From contig NZ_JBHUIZ010000006.1 in the NCBI RefSeq assembly GCF_042683165.1, positions 248,001 through 312,000 on the forward strand: 64,000 nt of DNA. Direction: 5' to 3'. Below, one piece after another: positions 43,895 through 52,214 of the stretch (its first letter is position 1; each line of letters opens with the position of its first letter). The notes under the pieces were generated by a model. That model had not been told where the DNA came from. It saw only the letters and a list, made by a program, of their open reading frames with translations, and made no database searches. This DNA comes from Tigheibacillus halophilus. Its GTDB lineage: Bacteria; Bacillota; Bacilli; Bacillales; Amphibacillaceae. The translations under genes and the position numbers were made by a program.

Positions 43895-44779
43895 ATGAAA
43901 TGCATCAACTGTGGCTTTGAACAACAAGAAGGGAAGTTTTGCGGCAAGTGCGGCTCCCCGATGACAGTGGAGAAGGCGCAGCCGGAGGAGCAAAAGATTG
44001 ATCAACATCAACATGTGCCAACTGAGGATGTGCAGCAGCAGACGGTCAATCAACCGGAACGGCCGCAGCAATTTACATATGAAGAGGCGGTAACTACTGC
44101 TACAGCGACTGACAGCCATAACGATGCAATGGACAAGATGAAATATACATCAAAGGCTTTTTGGGCTTATTTCGTGCAGCATCTGAAACAGCCATCCGTT
44201 ATATTTCATAAAGGGCCATCTGAGTTTAAGAATGGCCTGATCAGTATCGTGATCGCAATCGTACTATTTTCTTTATCCGGTTATTGGCTTGTGCGAAACA
44301 TTGCATCAGCTTACAGCTATGGCGGTATGTGGGGCGTTCCGGATGTTGATATCCCATTCTTCTCTATTGCAGGCAACATTTTTCTTTACAGTGTGATTCT
44401 TGTCGCAATCGTTTTGGTTATTTTATTTGTTGCCAGCAAAATCATGGGAATAAACATCCAATTTAAATCGCTTGTCAGTTTTTTTGGTGCGCATACAGTT
44501 TTGATCGATGTCGCTGCATTGGCTGCGTTCCTGCTGCTTTTGCTCAAAGCCAATACAGTCGGATCAATTGTTTTTCTGATTGCGATTGGCCTGCTCATCA
44601 CAAGCATGCCGCTGTATTTGATCAGCAACCTGCTTACGAAATCTGCCAAAACCTTTGATGCCTATTATGGTTATTTGCTTTATCTCGTTTTGGCCGCTAT
44701 CGCATTCGGCATTTATTTCACCATACTGGCTGATTCGTCTATCGGGAATCTCCTGGACAGCCTGGATAGTATTTTCTAG
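43895..44779 (+). CDS. Zinc-ribbon multi-pass membrane protein
   Basis: A 294-residue protein with an N-terminal zinc ribbon (CINCGFEQQEGKFCGKCG, residues 3-20), a Gln/Glu-rich linker to about residue 80 and about five to six membrane helices. It resembles zinc-ribbon proteins that accompany TcaA/YvbJ-type genes in Bacillota. The start is ATG 43895 behind GAGGAGG. The TcaA-like gene follows 13 bp later, and both carry the same kind of ribbon, suggesting a joint role at the membrane. Specific function is unknown. Confidence 0.8.
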   Translation: MKCINCGFEQQEGKFCGKCGSPMTVEKAQPEEQKIDQHQHVPTEDVQQQTVNQPERPQQFTYEEAVTTATATDSHNDAMDKMKYTSKAFWAYFVQHLKQPSVIFHKGPSEFKNGLISIVIAIVLFSLSGYWLVRNIASAYSYGGMWGVPDVDIPFFSIAGNIFLYSVILVAIVLVILFVASKIMGINIQFKSLVSFFGAHTVLIDVAALAAFLLLLLKANTVGSIVFLIAIGLLITSMPLYLISNLLTKSAKTFDAYYGYLLYLVLAAIAFGIYFTILADSSIGNLLDSLDSIF

Positions 44780-44792
44780 GAGGTAACAGATA

Positions 44793-46634
44793 ATGAACCG
44801 ATTTTGTAAAAACTGCGGCAAAGAAGCACAGCCAGAGCATAATGTGTGTATTCATTGCGGCACACCGTTAGTATCCGAATCTTCGAATGCCGTGCATGCG
44901 GAGAAACACAGCGAGGCTTTCTCCACACAGAAGGAAAGCAGCCGGCCAAAACAGGACAGTCTGTCACGTAGCGCGAGACCGTCTGTGAAAAAGCCGATGC
45001 GCAAGCGTAATAAAGTGATTTGGAGTTCTGTGGCTGCGCTTATCGTACTCATCATTGGATTCAGTGTCTGGGCCAATTGGTATCAATCACCAGAAGCTGT
45101 GCAAAAGCGCTTCGTGAAGGCGGTTGATAAGAAAAACAAGGGGAAAGTGCAGTCGATGATGATTCATAAAGACGGATCTGGCATCAGCGAACAGGAAGCG
45201 GCAGCTTTTATCAAACTCATCCAACAAGAAGGGACAGATGAACTGTCCGATTACGTTTCGATTGAGCAAGATGGAAAGTTTCTCCTGTTCTATAAAGCAC
45301 ATCGCGTGCAGGGGAAAGACCAATATGCAGCGATGAAGAAAGCGGAAGATGATATTGGGTACACGTTTGACAATAAAACATTGACACCATATCAAGAGAG
45401 CGAGGAAAAAACGGTTTACGGCCCATTGATGCCAGGCATTTACACGGTCAAAGCTGATTATGACGGCAAATATGGCAAGACAAGCAAGCAGGAAAAAGTC
45501 ATGTTAAATGATGTGTACGGAGATCATACGAACGTCGATTTGAATATCTCTGTCGCTAAAGTGACATTTACGGTGACAAACGCCGATAAATTCGACACGT
45601 CTAAGGCATACATCAAATTGCATGATGAAAAAATCCCGCTCAGTGAGGGAGGCATCACCAAGAAAATCGGGCCGATACTTCTGGATGGTTCGCAAACTGT
45701 ACAGACAGTAGTAGCCATGCCTTGGGGAGATGTGACATCCGCACCCGTGAAAGTGACTGATAGCGATTTTGCAATGGAGGCTGATATCATTACGCCTGAA
45801 GACTTCAAAGCAGTCAAAGAAACCATCAAGCAATTTGGTGAACAATATGTGCAATCGTTGGCAGAAAAAAGTGTCAAACCGTTGCAGGCAGCCTCCAGCA
45901 ATGTCCAGAAAGTGGTTAAAGACGATATGGAAGAGGACACCTATTATTCCGGAAAGCTTGAAGAAATCGGAATCGATAAAAATTCTCTCACAGCTTCAAC
46001 CGGCAAAGATGATAAAAATATGTCCATTCGTTTAATGACTGATTTTAAAACATCCGAAGACTACCATGAACTTTCCGAAAAAGCTGAGTTGAGCGGGAAT
46101 GAATGGATTGCGACAATCGGCCTTAGCTATGATCCGAAAAAGAACACGTGGACAGTGGATAATTGGGAACCTGGTGATCCTTGGGGTTATTTTGAAGCGA
46201 CAGAAACAATTGCTGGCAACAAAAAACTTTATGCCCCTAGCAAGGAGACAGTCGCAAATGCGAAAGCGCAGGAGCGTAACGCTGATATCAAGGACATGAT
46301 GGATGCCTATACACAGGCGAGCGTAGATGCGATTAATTATCGCGAATTTTCCTTTATGAGCGGCTATATCACCAAGGATGGTCCCAGAAGAAAAGAAGCC
46401 GAGGATTACATCGACTACGTGGAAAAAAAGGATATTTATGAAGAATGGCTGGAGAGCAAACTGGAAAGTGTTTCGGAGGTATCCGACAATACCTGGAAAG
46501 TGACGCTCCAAGAAACCTTTGAAATAGAAATCGATGGGGACACAAGCACCAAAACGTATCGGACGATTGTGATCGTGAAAAAAGTGGATGGAGAATATTT
46601 GGTGGATGAACTGATTGAAACGAAGCCGATTTAA
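44793..46634 (+). CDS. TcaA/YvbJ-like zinc-ribbon envelope protein
   Basis: A 613-residue bitopic protein. The N-terminal zinc ribbon (FCKNCGKEAQPEHNVCIHCG) is followed by a basic linker, one transmembrane helix (about 74-95) and a large extracellular part of repeated beta-rich domains (about 100-500), ending in an NTF2-like C-terminal region. This is the organisation of TcaA of Staphylococcus aureus, linked to glycopeptide (teicoplanin) susceptibility and wall teichoic acid handling, and of B. subtilis YvbJ. The start is ATG 44793 after GGAGG. It is coupled with the zinc-ribbon gene upstream and flanked by repeat arrays B and C. Confidence 0.85.
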   Translation: MNRFCKNCGKEAQPEHNVCIHCGTPLVSESSNAVHAEKHSEAFSTQKESSRPKQDSLSRSARPSVKKPMRKRNKVIWSSVAALIVLIIGFSVWANWYQSPEAVQKRFVKAVDKKNKGKVQSMMIHKDGSGISEQEAAAFIKLIQQEGTDELSDYVSIEQDGKFLLFYKAHRVQGKDQYAAMKKAEDDIGYTFDNKTLTPYQESEEKTVYGPLMPGIYTVKADYDGKYGKTSKQEKVMLNDVYGDHTNVDLNISVAKVTFTVTNADKFDTSKAYIKLHDEKIPLSEGGITKKIGPILLDGSQTVQTVVAMPWGDVTSAPVKVTDSDFAMEADIITPEDFKAVKETIKQFGEQYVQSLAEKSVKPLQAASSNVQKVVKDDMEEDTYYSGKLEEIGIDKNSLTASTGKDDKNMSIRLMTDFKTSEDYHELSEKAELSGNEWIATIGLSYDPKKNTWTVDNWEPGDPWGYFEATETIAGNKKLYAPSKETVANAKAQERNADIKDMMDAYTQASVDAINYREFSFMSGYITKDGPRRKEAEDYIDYVEKKDIYEEWLESKLESVSEVSDNTWKVTLQETFEIEIDGDTSTKTYRTIVIVKKVDGEYLVDELIETKPI

Positions 46635-46704
46635 ATATTTCTAAAGCAAGCATAAGCTGATCGGCTTCGGTCAGTCGTATGTTTGGCGGATTAGATAGAT
46701 TACG

Positions 46705-46737
46705 AAAACACGCTAGATCCAATGATAGCGTGTTTTT
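46705..46737 (+). terminator. Terminator of the zinc-ribbon operon
   Basis: An 11-bp stem, AAAACACGCTA (46705-46715) with TAGCGTGTTTT (46726-46736), is followed by TG and lies 71 bp after the TcaA-like stop. Confidence 0.75.
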
Positions 46738-46917
46738 GTGATGTTCTTATTCCATGCGTATTTATAAGTAACCTGTCCGTATATTGTCATAATTATTTAT
46801 CATATGGGAGTGACGTTGGCTATCTTCCAAGGTACAATGAATGTAAAGAAGTTGTTTTTTAAAAACCAACTGCCTATTGGAAGCAAAAGCAACATAGCAA
46901 GTTAGGAGGTGCCTGCC

Positions 46918-47169
46918 GTGTTTATTGGACTTATCGTATTCTTAATACTATTACTCATTGTAGCGCTGTGCATAACATTGGTTTTCTTTAAGCAGATCGA
47001 AAATAAAATGCAAACCTATGAGAAAGAAGGACGGACAGCACAGGATGAATTGGAAAGATCGATCGCGTATGAATCAAATTCCTTAAAATCCAATGTACCT
47101 ATTTTAACCTGGATTTATAGTGTTACCTTTATTGTAGCCATCATCGCGCTTGCAGTGTATCTGGTTTAA
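46918..47169 (+). CDS. Small two-helix membrane protein, unknown
   Basis: An 83-residue protein from GTG 46918, seven bases after a strong TTAGGAGGTG site; the earlier in-frame GTG at 46909 lies inside that site. It has an N-terminal hydrophobic helix (about 2-23), a charged coiled-coil-like middle (KQIENKMQTYEKEGRTAQDELERS) and a second helix at the C-terminus (about 62-83). No family is recognised. It is followed by its own terminator and by repeat array C. Confidence 0.65.
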   Translation: MFIGLIVFLILLLIVALCITLVFFKQIENKMQTYEKEGRTAQDELERSIAYESNSLKSNVPILTWIYSVTFIVAIIALAVYLV

Positions 47170-47172
47170 TTA

Positions 47173-47217
47173 AAAAAACGATTCTTGCTGAAAGTGGTAG
47201 GGCGGAATCGTTTTTTT
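47173..47217 (+). terminator. Terminator of the small membrane gene
   Basis: AAAAAACGATTC (47173-47184) pairs with GAATCGTTTTTT (47205-47216) followed by further T. It ends immediately before repeat array C. Confidence 0.8.
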
Positions 47218-47236
47218 GTTGGCAGGTCCGCTCCTT

Positions 47237-47432
47237 TGACAAGATAACTCGTTTATCTGACAAGATACTGCTGGGGACTGACAAGAAAGCGCGTTCCTCT
47301 GACAAGATAATGCTGCGAACTGACAAGAAAGTAGCGTGGTGACAAGATAGTGAACTCAATTGACAAGATACCCCCCCTCCTGACAAGAAAATGCTACAAA
47401 CTGACAAGAAGGCCCCCGCACCACTGGACAAA
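47237..47432 (+). repeat. Phased TGACAAG repeat array C
   Basis: GACAAG occurs at 47238, 47259, 47280, 47301, 47322, 47341, 47362, 47382 and 47403, giving steps 21, 21, 21, 21, 19, 21, 20, 21, with a decayed GACAAAAG at 47427. The flank after the core differs from arrays A and B: copies read TGACAAGATA or TGACAAGAAA instead of TGACAAGTAA. It fills the gap between two convergent genes, starting 20 bp after a terminator and ending 11 bp before the stop of the minus-strand gene. Confidence 0.93.
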
Positions 47433-47442
47433 AGCCCAGCTC

Positions 47443-48219
47443 TCACTCCAGTCTGGGATGGACGAATTCCTTAAACAGTGCCAGGGTCGTATACACATCG
47501 ACGCGCAGTCTTCGCAATTTATATGGATCGGTTTTTTCATTCACAAATCCTGCGCTATCTGTCAAACCGTACTGATAATATTTTTTAACTTCTTTGACAG
47601 CATTTATATCATATTTTCCCAGCGGGTAGGCAATCGCGTTCACTTTTTTGCCGGTGATTTCGGTTAACTTCTGTTTGCTGTCACCTAGCTCATGCGGAAA
47701 ATTATTTGTCACTGTCAAATCAGCGTTGGTGAATGTGTTGGATTGCATAGAAAAGATGCCCGAGTCACTCATCTCTTTTAACTGATTTTCAGAAAGACGA
47801 TTTTTTTCTCCAATTTGTCCAACAATCATGAATAAAGTGGCCTTGGCTTGAAATTCGTCTTCTTCCATATTTTGGAGTATCTGATAAGCTTTCCATACAG
47901 TCTGGTCTCCTCCGATAAATGCGATGAGTACAGGCTTGTTGAACTTACGGACATTTTGTAGGTCATCGAAAGTGATTGGTGTGTAACCCGAAGCTTTCAG
48001 ATATTCCATCTGGAGTTTGAAATTTTTGTCAGTCACGTATAATTCTGTTGTACCTCTGCCTTCATAATTGCCTATGGCAGTGTATGTCAGGATTGGCACT
48101 CGGAACGGATCTGCGGACTCTTCTGCACCGGGTTCCATCGGTTTCCATGTGAAGATGACCAATAAAGAAATGAACACCACACGAAGTAGTAAATGATAGT
48201 GGCCATGTTTACCTTTCAT
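47443..48219 (-). CDS. Polysaccharide deacetylase-fold protein with degenerate active site
   Basis: A 258-residue exported or membrane-anchored protein (N-terminal helix about 9-24) with a NodB-type polysaccharide deacetylase fold: VPILTYTAIGNY, KPVLIAFIGGDQ, AKATLFMIVGQIGE, LSENQLKEMSDSG and AIAYPLGKYD. The catalytic motifs are lost. The usual TFDDG is AFIGG, and the SHTxxH metal motif is SNTFTN, both His replaced by Asn. It is therefore probably a non-catalytic, glycan-binding relative. The start is ATG 48219 behind GGAGAGGA. It is monocistronic and convergent with array C. Confidence 0.82.
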   Translation of the reverse strand: MKGKHGHYHLLLRVVFISLLVIFTWKPMEPGAEESADPFRVPILTYTAIGNYEGRGTTELYVTDKNFKLQMEYLKASGYTPITFDDLQNVRKFNKPVLIAFIGGDQTVWKAYQILQNMEEDEFQAKATLFMIVGQIGEKNRLSENQLKEMSDSGIFSMQSNTFTNADLTVTNNFPHELGDSKQKLTEITGKKVNAIAYPLGKYDINAVKEVKKYYQYGLTDSAGFVNEKTDPYKLRRLRVDVYTTLALFKEFVHPRLE

Positions 48220-48391
48220 AACAAAATCCTCTCCAACAAAATGAGCATGAGTTATTATATCTCTGGTTTGGACTTATTATCCGATGAAACAACTACCAGT
48301 AAAGAATCGTTTTTTATACTGAATCAAATGCTGCATGAAACAGATATGATATAATGGCAACAAACATAGAGAGATGGATGAGGAAATACAT

Positions 48392-48859
48392 ATGAAAAGA
48401 AAATGGTTAGCCTGGACGCTCGTCATCGTGTGGATGGCAGTGATTTTCTGCCTGTCCCATCAACCGTCAAGCTCATCCAGTGCCCTAAGTTCGGGAGTCA
48501 CAGCAGCTATAGTGAACACCGTACATCAATGGTTACCAGATGCAGCCATCACAGTGGAAGGTCTGCATTTTTGGATTCGAAAAGCGGCACATTTTTCTGC
48601 CTACTTTTTGTTAGGCGTACTTACCTTGCAGGCTTGGAAAAAGAGCGGTATCTCAGGGGAACGGGCGATTATATACGCATGGCTGCTATGTGTATTGTAT
48701 GCCATGTCAGATGAATTTCACCAATTGTTCGTTTCTGGAAGATCAGGAGAAGTACGAGATGTAGCGATTGACAGTACAGGCGCATTCACCGGGATCGTGT
48801 TGTGCTGGATAATATCATGGATTCATCGCCGCCTAAACAGGAAGAAATGGAAAGCCTGA
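48392..48859 (+). CDS. VanZ-family membrane protein
   Basis: A 155-residue VanZ-like protein with four to five membrane helices and the family motifs MAVIFCLSHQPSS, HFWIRKAAHFSAYFLLGVL and YAMSDEFHQLFVSGRSGEVRDVAIDSTGAFTG. VanZ of Enterococcus raises teicoplanin resistance, but most chromosomal homologues have no tested role. The start is ATG 48392 behind GATGAGG; an upstream in-frame ATG 48374 would put the binding site inside the gene. It converges on the second tagB-like gene with only 12 bp between stops. Confidence 0.92.
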   Translation: MKRKWLAWTLVIVWMAVIFCLSHQPSSSSSALSSGVTAAIVNTVHQWLPDAAITVEGLHFWIRKAAHFSAYFLLGVLTLQAWKKSGISGERAIIYAWLLCVLYAMSDEFHQLFVSGRSGEVRDVAIDSTGAFTGIVLCWIISWIHRRLNRKKWKA

Positions 48860-48871
48860 AATCCTGCCATT

Positions 48872-50032
48872 TTATGACCGATAGAATCGCTCTACCAATG
48901 CTTGGCTTGACCTACCCCTTGAATAAGCATTCCACTTCCGTGCGAACTTTCGCACTGCATCCATATCGAAAGCATCTTTTTGTAACAATGCATCCACCAA
49001 TTCTGTTGTATTTTTAACGATCGGTCCGGGCACCATGTCTTCATATGGTTCCCAGAAGCCGCTTGCTACGCTGTATGCTTCTTCGTCATACGCGAAAAAA
49101 ATCATCGGGCGTTCCAGCAGGCTGAATTCAAATGGGATTGAAGAGTAATCTGTAATCAAGATATCGGTGAACGCAAGCAGGTGATTGACGTTGTGATAGT
49201 CGGATAAATCTATAACAAACGTTTGATTGGAAATGGATATATCCACCTTGACAGCGGGATGCAGGTGTAAAAACAATACATAATCCTCGCATAAGGACTG
49301 GCACATCTCGTTTATATTCAGTGGCAACTCAGCGGTTGTTTTCGGTCCGTTTCGGAAAGTAGGAGCATACAGAATGACCTGCTTGTCCCTGATAACGGGA
49401 TATTGCCGTAAAAATTTTTCGCGTTCTCTTTCTAACGCAAGCTGGTCAAAGAAGAAATCTGTCCTTGGTACACCAGTACGCAGCATTTTTTCATGATCGA
49501 TTCCGAAGCTCTCCTGAAAAATTCCTGCCATTGCTTCACAGCCCACCACCACATGGTCGAAATGTTGATAAACCTTTCGAAAACGCCACTTTGCGATAGC
49601 GGGTCTTTCCGAAATAGCGGGGTTTCGCAGACCGAACAGCTTGATAGCCCCCGCAGCATGCCACAGTTGGATGACAGAGACCTCTTTCCTCACATTTGCT
49701 GCAGCCAGAAAGCCGTAATAATTATCTACAAAAATAATTTTTGAAGTGGCTAGATGATAAACTGCTTGGAACCAGTGGAAAATATGAGGGAAAGCGAATT
49801 CTAAAACCCGAATCCGCGCTGTTTCCTGAATCGTTACCTTCCAATCGGACAGCCGCAGAACAATCATCCGTTCATCTGTCTGTTTTTCCACATCCCGCAA
49901 CGTATATAAAATATTATCTTCAAAAGATGCGACAAAGACGGTCTTTCCGCGCTGTAAGGGAAGAAGGCGGAATATGTTAAACACAATCCGGAAGAGTATT
50001 AAATAGATGAAGATGATGATTTCTTTAAACAT
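48872..50032 (-). CDS. Second TagB-like CDP-glycerol glycerophosphotransferase
   Basis: A 386-residue paralogue of the protein at 37327 with the same motif series: QLWHAAGAIKLFGL, GVPRTDFFFDQ, VILYAPTFRNG, FLHLHPAV, LITDYSSIPFEFSLLERPMIFFAYD and MVPGPIV. An amphipathic N-terminal helix again suggests membrane association. The start is ATG 50032 behind GGAGGAGG on the minus strand. Unlike the first copy it is not linked to tagD and stands alone. Two TagB-size enzymes plus the longer transferase at 59543 could divide priming and polymerisation, or make two different polymers. Confidence 0.87.
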   Translation of the reverse strand: MFKEIIIFIYLILFRIVFNIFRLLPLQRGKTVFVASFEDNILYTLRDVEKQTDERMIVLRLSDWKVTIQETARIRVLEFAFPHIFHWFQAVYHLATSKIIFVDNYYGFLAAANVRKEVSVIQLWHAAGAIKLFGLRNPAISERPAIAKWRFRKVYQHFDHVVVGCEAMAGIFQESFGIDHEKMLRTGVPRTDFFFDQLALEREREKFLRQYPVIRDKQVILYAPTFRNGPKTTAELPLNINEMCQSLCEDYVLFLHLHPAVKVDISISNQTFVIDLSDYHNVNHLLAFTDILITDYSSIPFEFSLLERPMIFFAYDEEAYSVASGFWEPYEDMVPGPIVKNTTELVDALLQKDAFDMDAVRKFARKWNAYSRGRSSQALVERFYRS

Positions 50033-50399
50033 GATGGCCTCCTCCAAAAAACATTACTTACACTTAGCTTATTCAAAATCAATAATGATAAACAAGCAAT
50101 AGTAGCCCCATGGTGATTTTATTTTAGTGAGCATTCGAGTGCCGAATGCCTGATGTATGAATGTAAAGCTATCTTTTTACGATCAACAACGAAATTTTCG
50201 CCGTGGCAAAGTTTCTTAATATTTTACAAGAAATACAGCAAATGATGTTTAACTGCATTCATTTAGAGGAACAAGTAAGGATATCCAACATCATTTTATG
50301 GAAATATATTAAAAAGGTGTGAATTGCTTTCCGCTGAAACCTGAGTCTTAGCTACTATTCATTTTAATTACATAAAGCTTCATATGAAGGAGAGCGAAA
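50033..50399. other. Intergenic region between tagB-like and permease genes
   Basis: About 370 bp between divergent genes. A 7-bp hairpin (GCATTCG/CGAATGC, 50131-50149) without a T-run is the only structure seen. Promoters for both sides should lie here, but no good consensus pair was identified. No coding region is supported. Confidence 0.4.
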
Positions 50400-51878
50400 A
50401 TGGAAGAGAGAAAGAAATTGAACAAAACACTTAAACAGCACTGGGTCTGGGCGATTGCGCTAGGATCTTCGATCGGCTGGGGAGCATTTGTCCAGCCGAC
50501 AGACTGGTTGGGGCAGGCCGGACCGATGGGTGTCATCATCGGCTTCACCATTGGTGCTTTATTGATGATGCTGATTGCTGTCAGTTATGGTATATTGGTC
50601 CAAAATTTTCCAGTTTCAGGAGGGGAATTTGCATATGCTTACGTTAGCCTTGGCAGGGTCCACGCATTCATTTGTGGATGGTTTTTGACATTGGGATATA
50701 TTTGTATTGTCGCCTTGAACGTATCGGCATTTGCGCTGATGTTTAAATTCGTTTTTCCGTCATTTGTTGAAAACCTGCAAATGTACCAATTGGCCGGCTG
50801 GGACGTTTACCTCGTGGAAGTAATTATCGCAGCCGTCACACTAGGTATCTTCGCCTGGTTCAATATCCGCGATACTGGCTTATCTGGAAGTATGCAGTTT
50901 TATTTTTGCGTCATCATGATTGCCGGTGTCCTTTTACTTACATTTCTGGTTGGTGCTTCACCTGAAGCTGGATTAGAAAATGTGAAGCCATTATTCCACC
51001 CTGGCATGTCGAGCATGGCAGCAATCATATCGATTGTCGCTATCTCACCTTGGGCATTTGTCGGATTTGATAATGTCCCACAGGCTGCTGAAGAATTCAA
51101 TTTTTCTTCCCAAAAAGCATTCGGACTAATCATTTTTGCCTTGATTGCCGCTGCACTCTTATACAGCTTCATGATTATCGTCACTTCCATGACGCAGCCT
51201 TGGGTTGATCTGGTGGACAAGCATTATCTATGGGGAACCGCTGTCGCTATTAAAGGCGTGCTTGGCAACGCGGGCTTGATCATTCTCGTAGTGGCGCTAA
51301 CTATGGGAATTTTCACAGGCCTGAATGGTTTCATCATTTCATCCAGCCGTCTGCTGTTCGCCATGTCACGTGCAAAGGTGATTCCAAAAGCATTTTCTAA
51401 ACTGCACCCGAAATATAAAACACCGTATGTGGGCATCATCTTTACTGTCGTTTTAGCCATGCTTGCACCTTGGTTCGGCCGGGAAGTGCTGATGTGGATC
51501 GTCGATATGTCTTCGATCGGTGTATCTATAGCTTATCTATATACTTGTTTTACAGCATATACGTTTTTCAAATGGTCCAAGAATGGCGTATTAAATGATA
51601 AGCAGCAGGCAGCACCGCTTAAAAAGCTACTGGCCCTCGTCGGTATTATCGCTAGTGTGGTATTCATCGGGCTGCTGCTTGTCCCTGGTTCTCCGGCTGC
51701 TTTAGGAAAAGAATCTCTGATCGCACTGATTGTCTGGGTTGTCCTTGGAGTGGTGTTTTATCTGTTCAAATATAAAGAATACCATGCGATCCCGAAAGGG
51801 GAGCTAGACTATTTGATTTTGGGTGAGCATGGGAAAAATACTATTGATGAAGAAGCTGCTACGCAACATATTGAATGA
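50400..51878 (+). CDS. APC-family amino acid permease
   Basis: A 492-residue transporter with about twelve membrane helices. It has the APC N-terminal motif WVWAIALGSSIGWGAFVQP (glycine-rich unwound helix 1) and SGGEFAYAYVSLGRVHAFICGWFL. It contains SPWAFVGFDNVPQAAEEFNF and GFIISSSRLLFAMSRAKVIPKAFSKLHPKYKTP, all typical of amino acid/polyamine/organocation permeases. The start is ATG 50400 behind AAGGAGAG. Substrate unknown. It is monocistronic with its own terminator. Confidence 0.93.
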   Translation: MEERKKLNKTLKQHWVWAIALGSSIGWGAFVQPTDWLGQAGPMGVIIGFTIGALLMMLIAVSYGILVQNFPVSGGEFAYAYVSLGRVHAFICGWFLTLGYICIVALNVSAFALMFKFVFPSFVENLQMYQLAGWDVYLVEVIIAAVTLGIFAWFNIRDTGLSGSMQFYFCVIMIAGVLLLTFLVGASPEAGLENVKPLFHPGMSSMAAIISIVAISPWAFVGFDNVPQAAEEFNFSSQKAFGLIIFALIAAALLYSFMIIVTSMTQPWVDLVDKHYLWGTAVAIKGVLGNAGLIILVVALTMGIFTGLNGFIISSSRLLFAMSRAKVIPKAFSKLHPKYKTPYVGIIFTVVLAMLAPWFGREVLMWIVDMSSIGVSIAYLYTCFTAYTFFKWSKNGVLNDKQQAAPLKKLLALVGIIASVVFIGLLLVPGSPAALGKESLIALIVWVVLGVVFYLFKYKEYHAIPKGELDYLILGEHGKNTIDEEAATQHIE

Positions 51879-51934
51879 ATTTTCATCTAAACAGAGGAAT
51901 TGAATGATAGTAAGTGTTATTACATTTTATTTCA

Positions 51935-51974
51935 AAAGGAAAACTGCAACAATGTTGTGGTTTTCCTTTTTTTT
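51935..51974 (+). terminator. Terminator of the permease gene
   Basis: AAAGGAAAAC (51935-51944) pairs with GTTTTCCTTT (51960-51968 region), followed by a long T-run, 56 bp after the permease stop. Confidence 0.85.
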
Positions 51975-52214
51975 GATGAAAATTCCAGGTTGAAAAATTT
52001 AAAATAAACCCGTTTACAGTTAAATGGGCTTCTTTTGCTGACGATAATAAAGGCATAATAAGTTACCAAATTGGAGTTGATGAGCTGAACATTTAATGAA
52101 TACTTTTTTCAGAAAGTCCGATTTCGCGTTTCATGTTTTAATCTGTAAAAGGCTTTTTTACTACACGCCCTAAGGGCCAAGCATATCGATAAGATGCTGA
52201 AAGGACAAAGGAAC

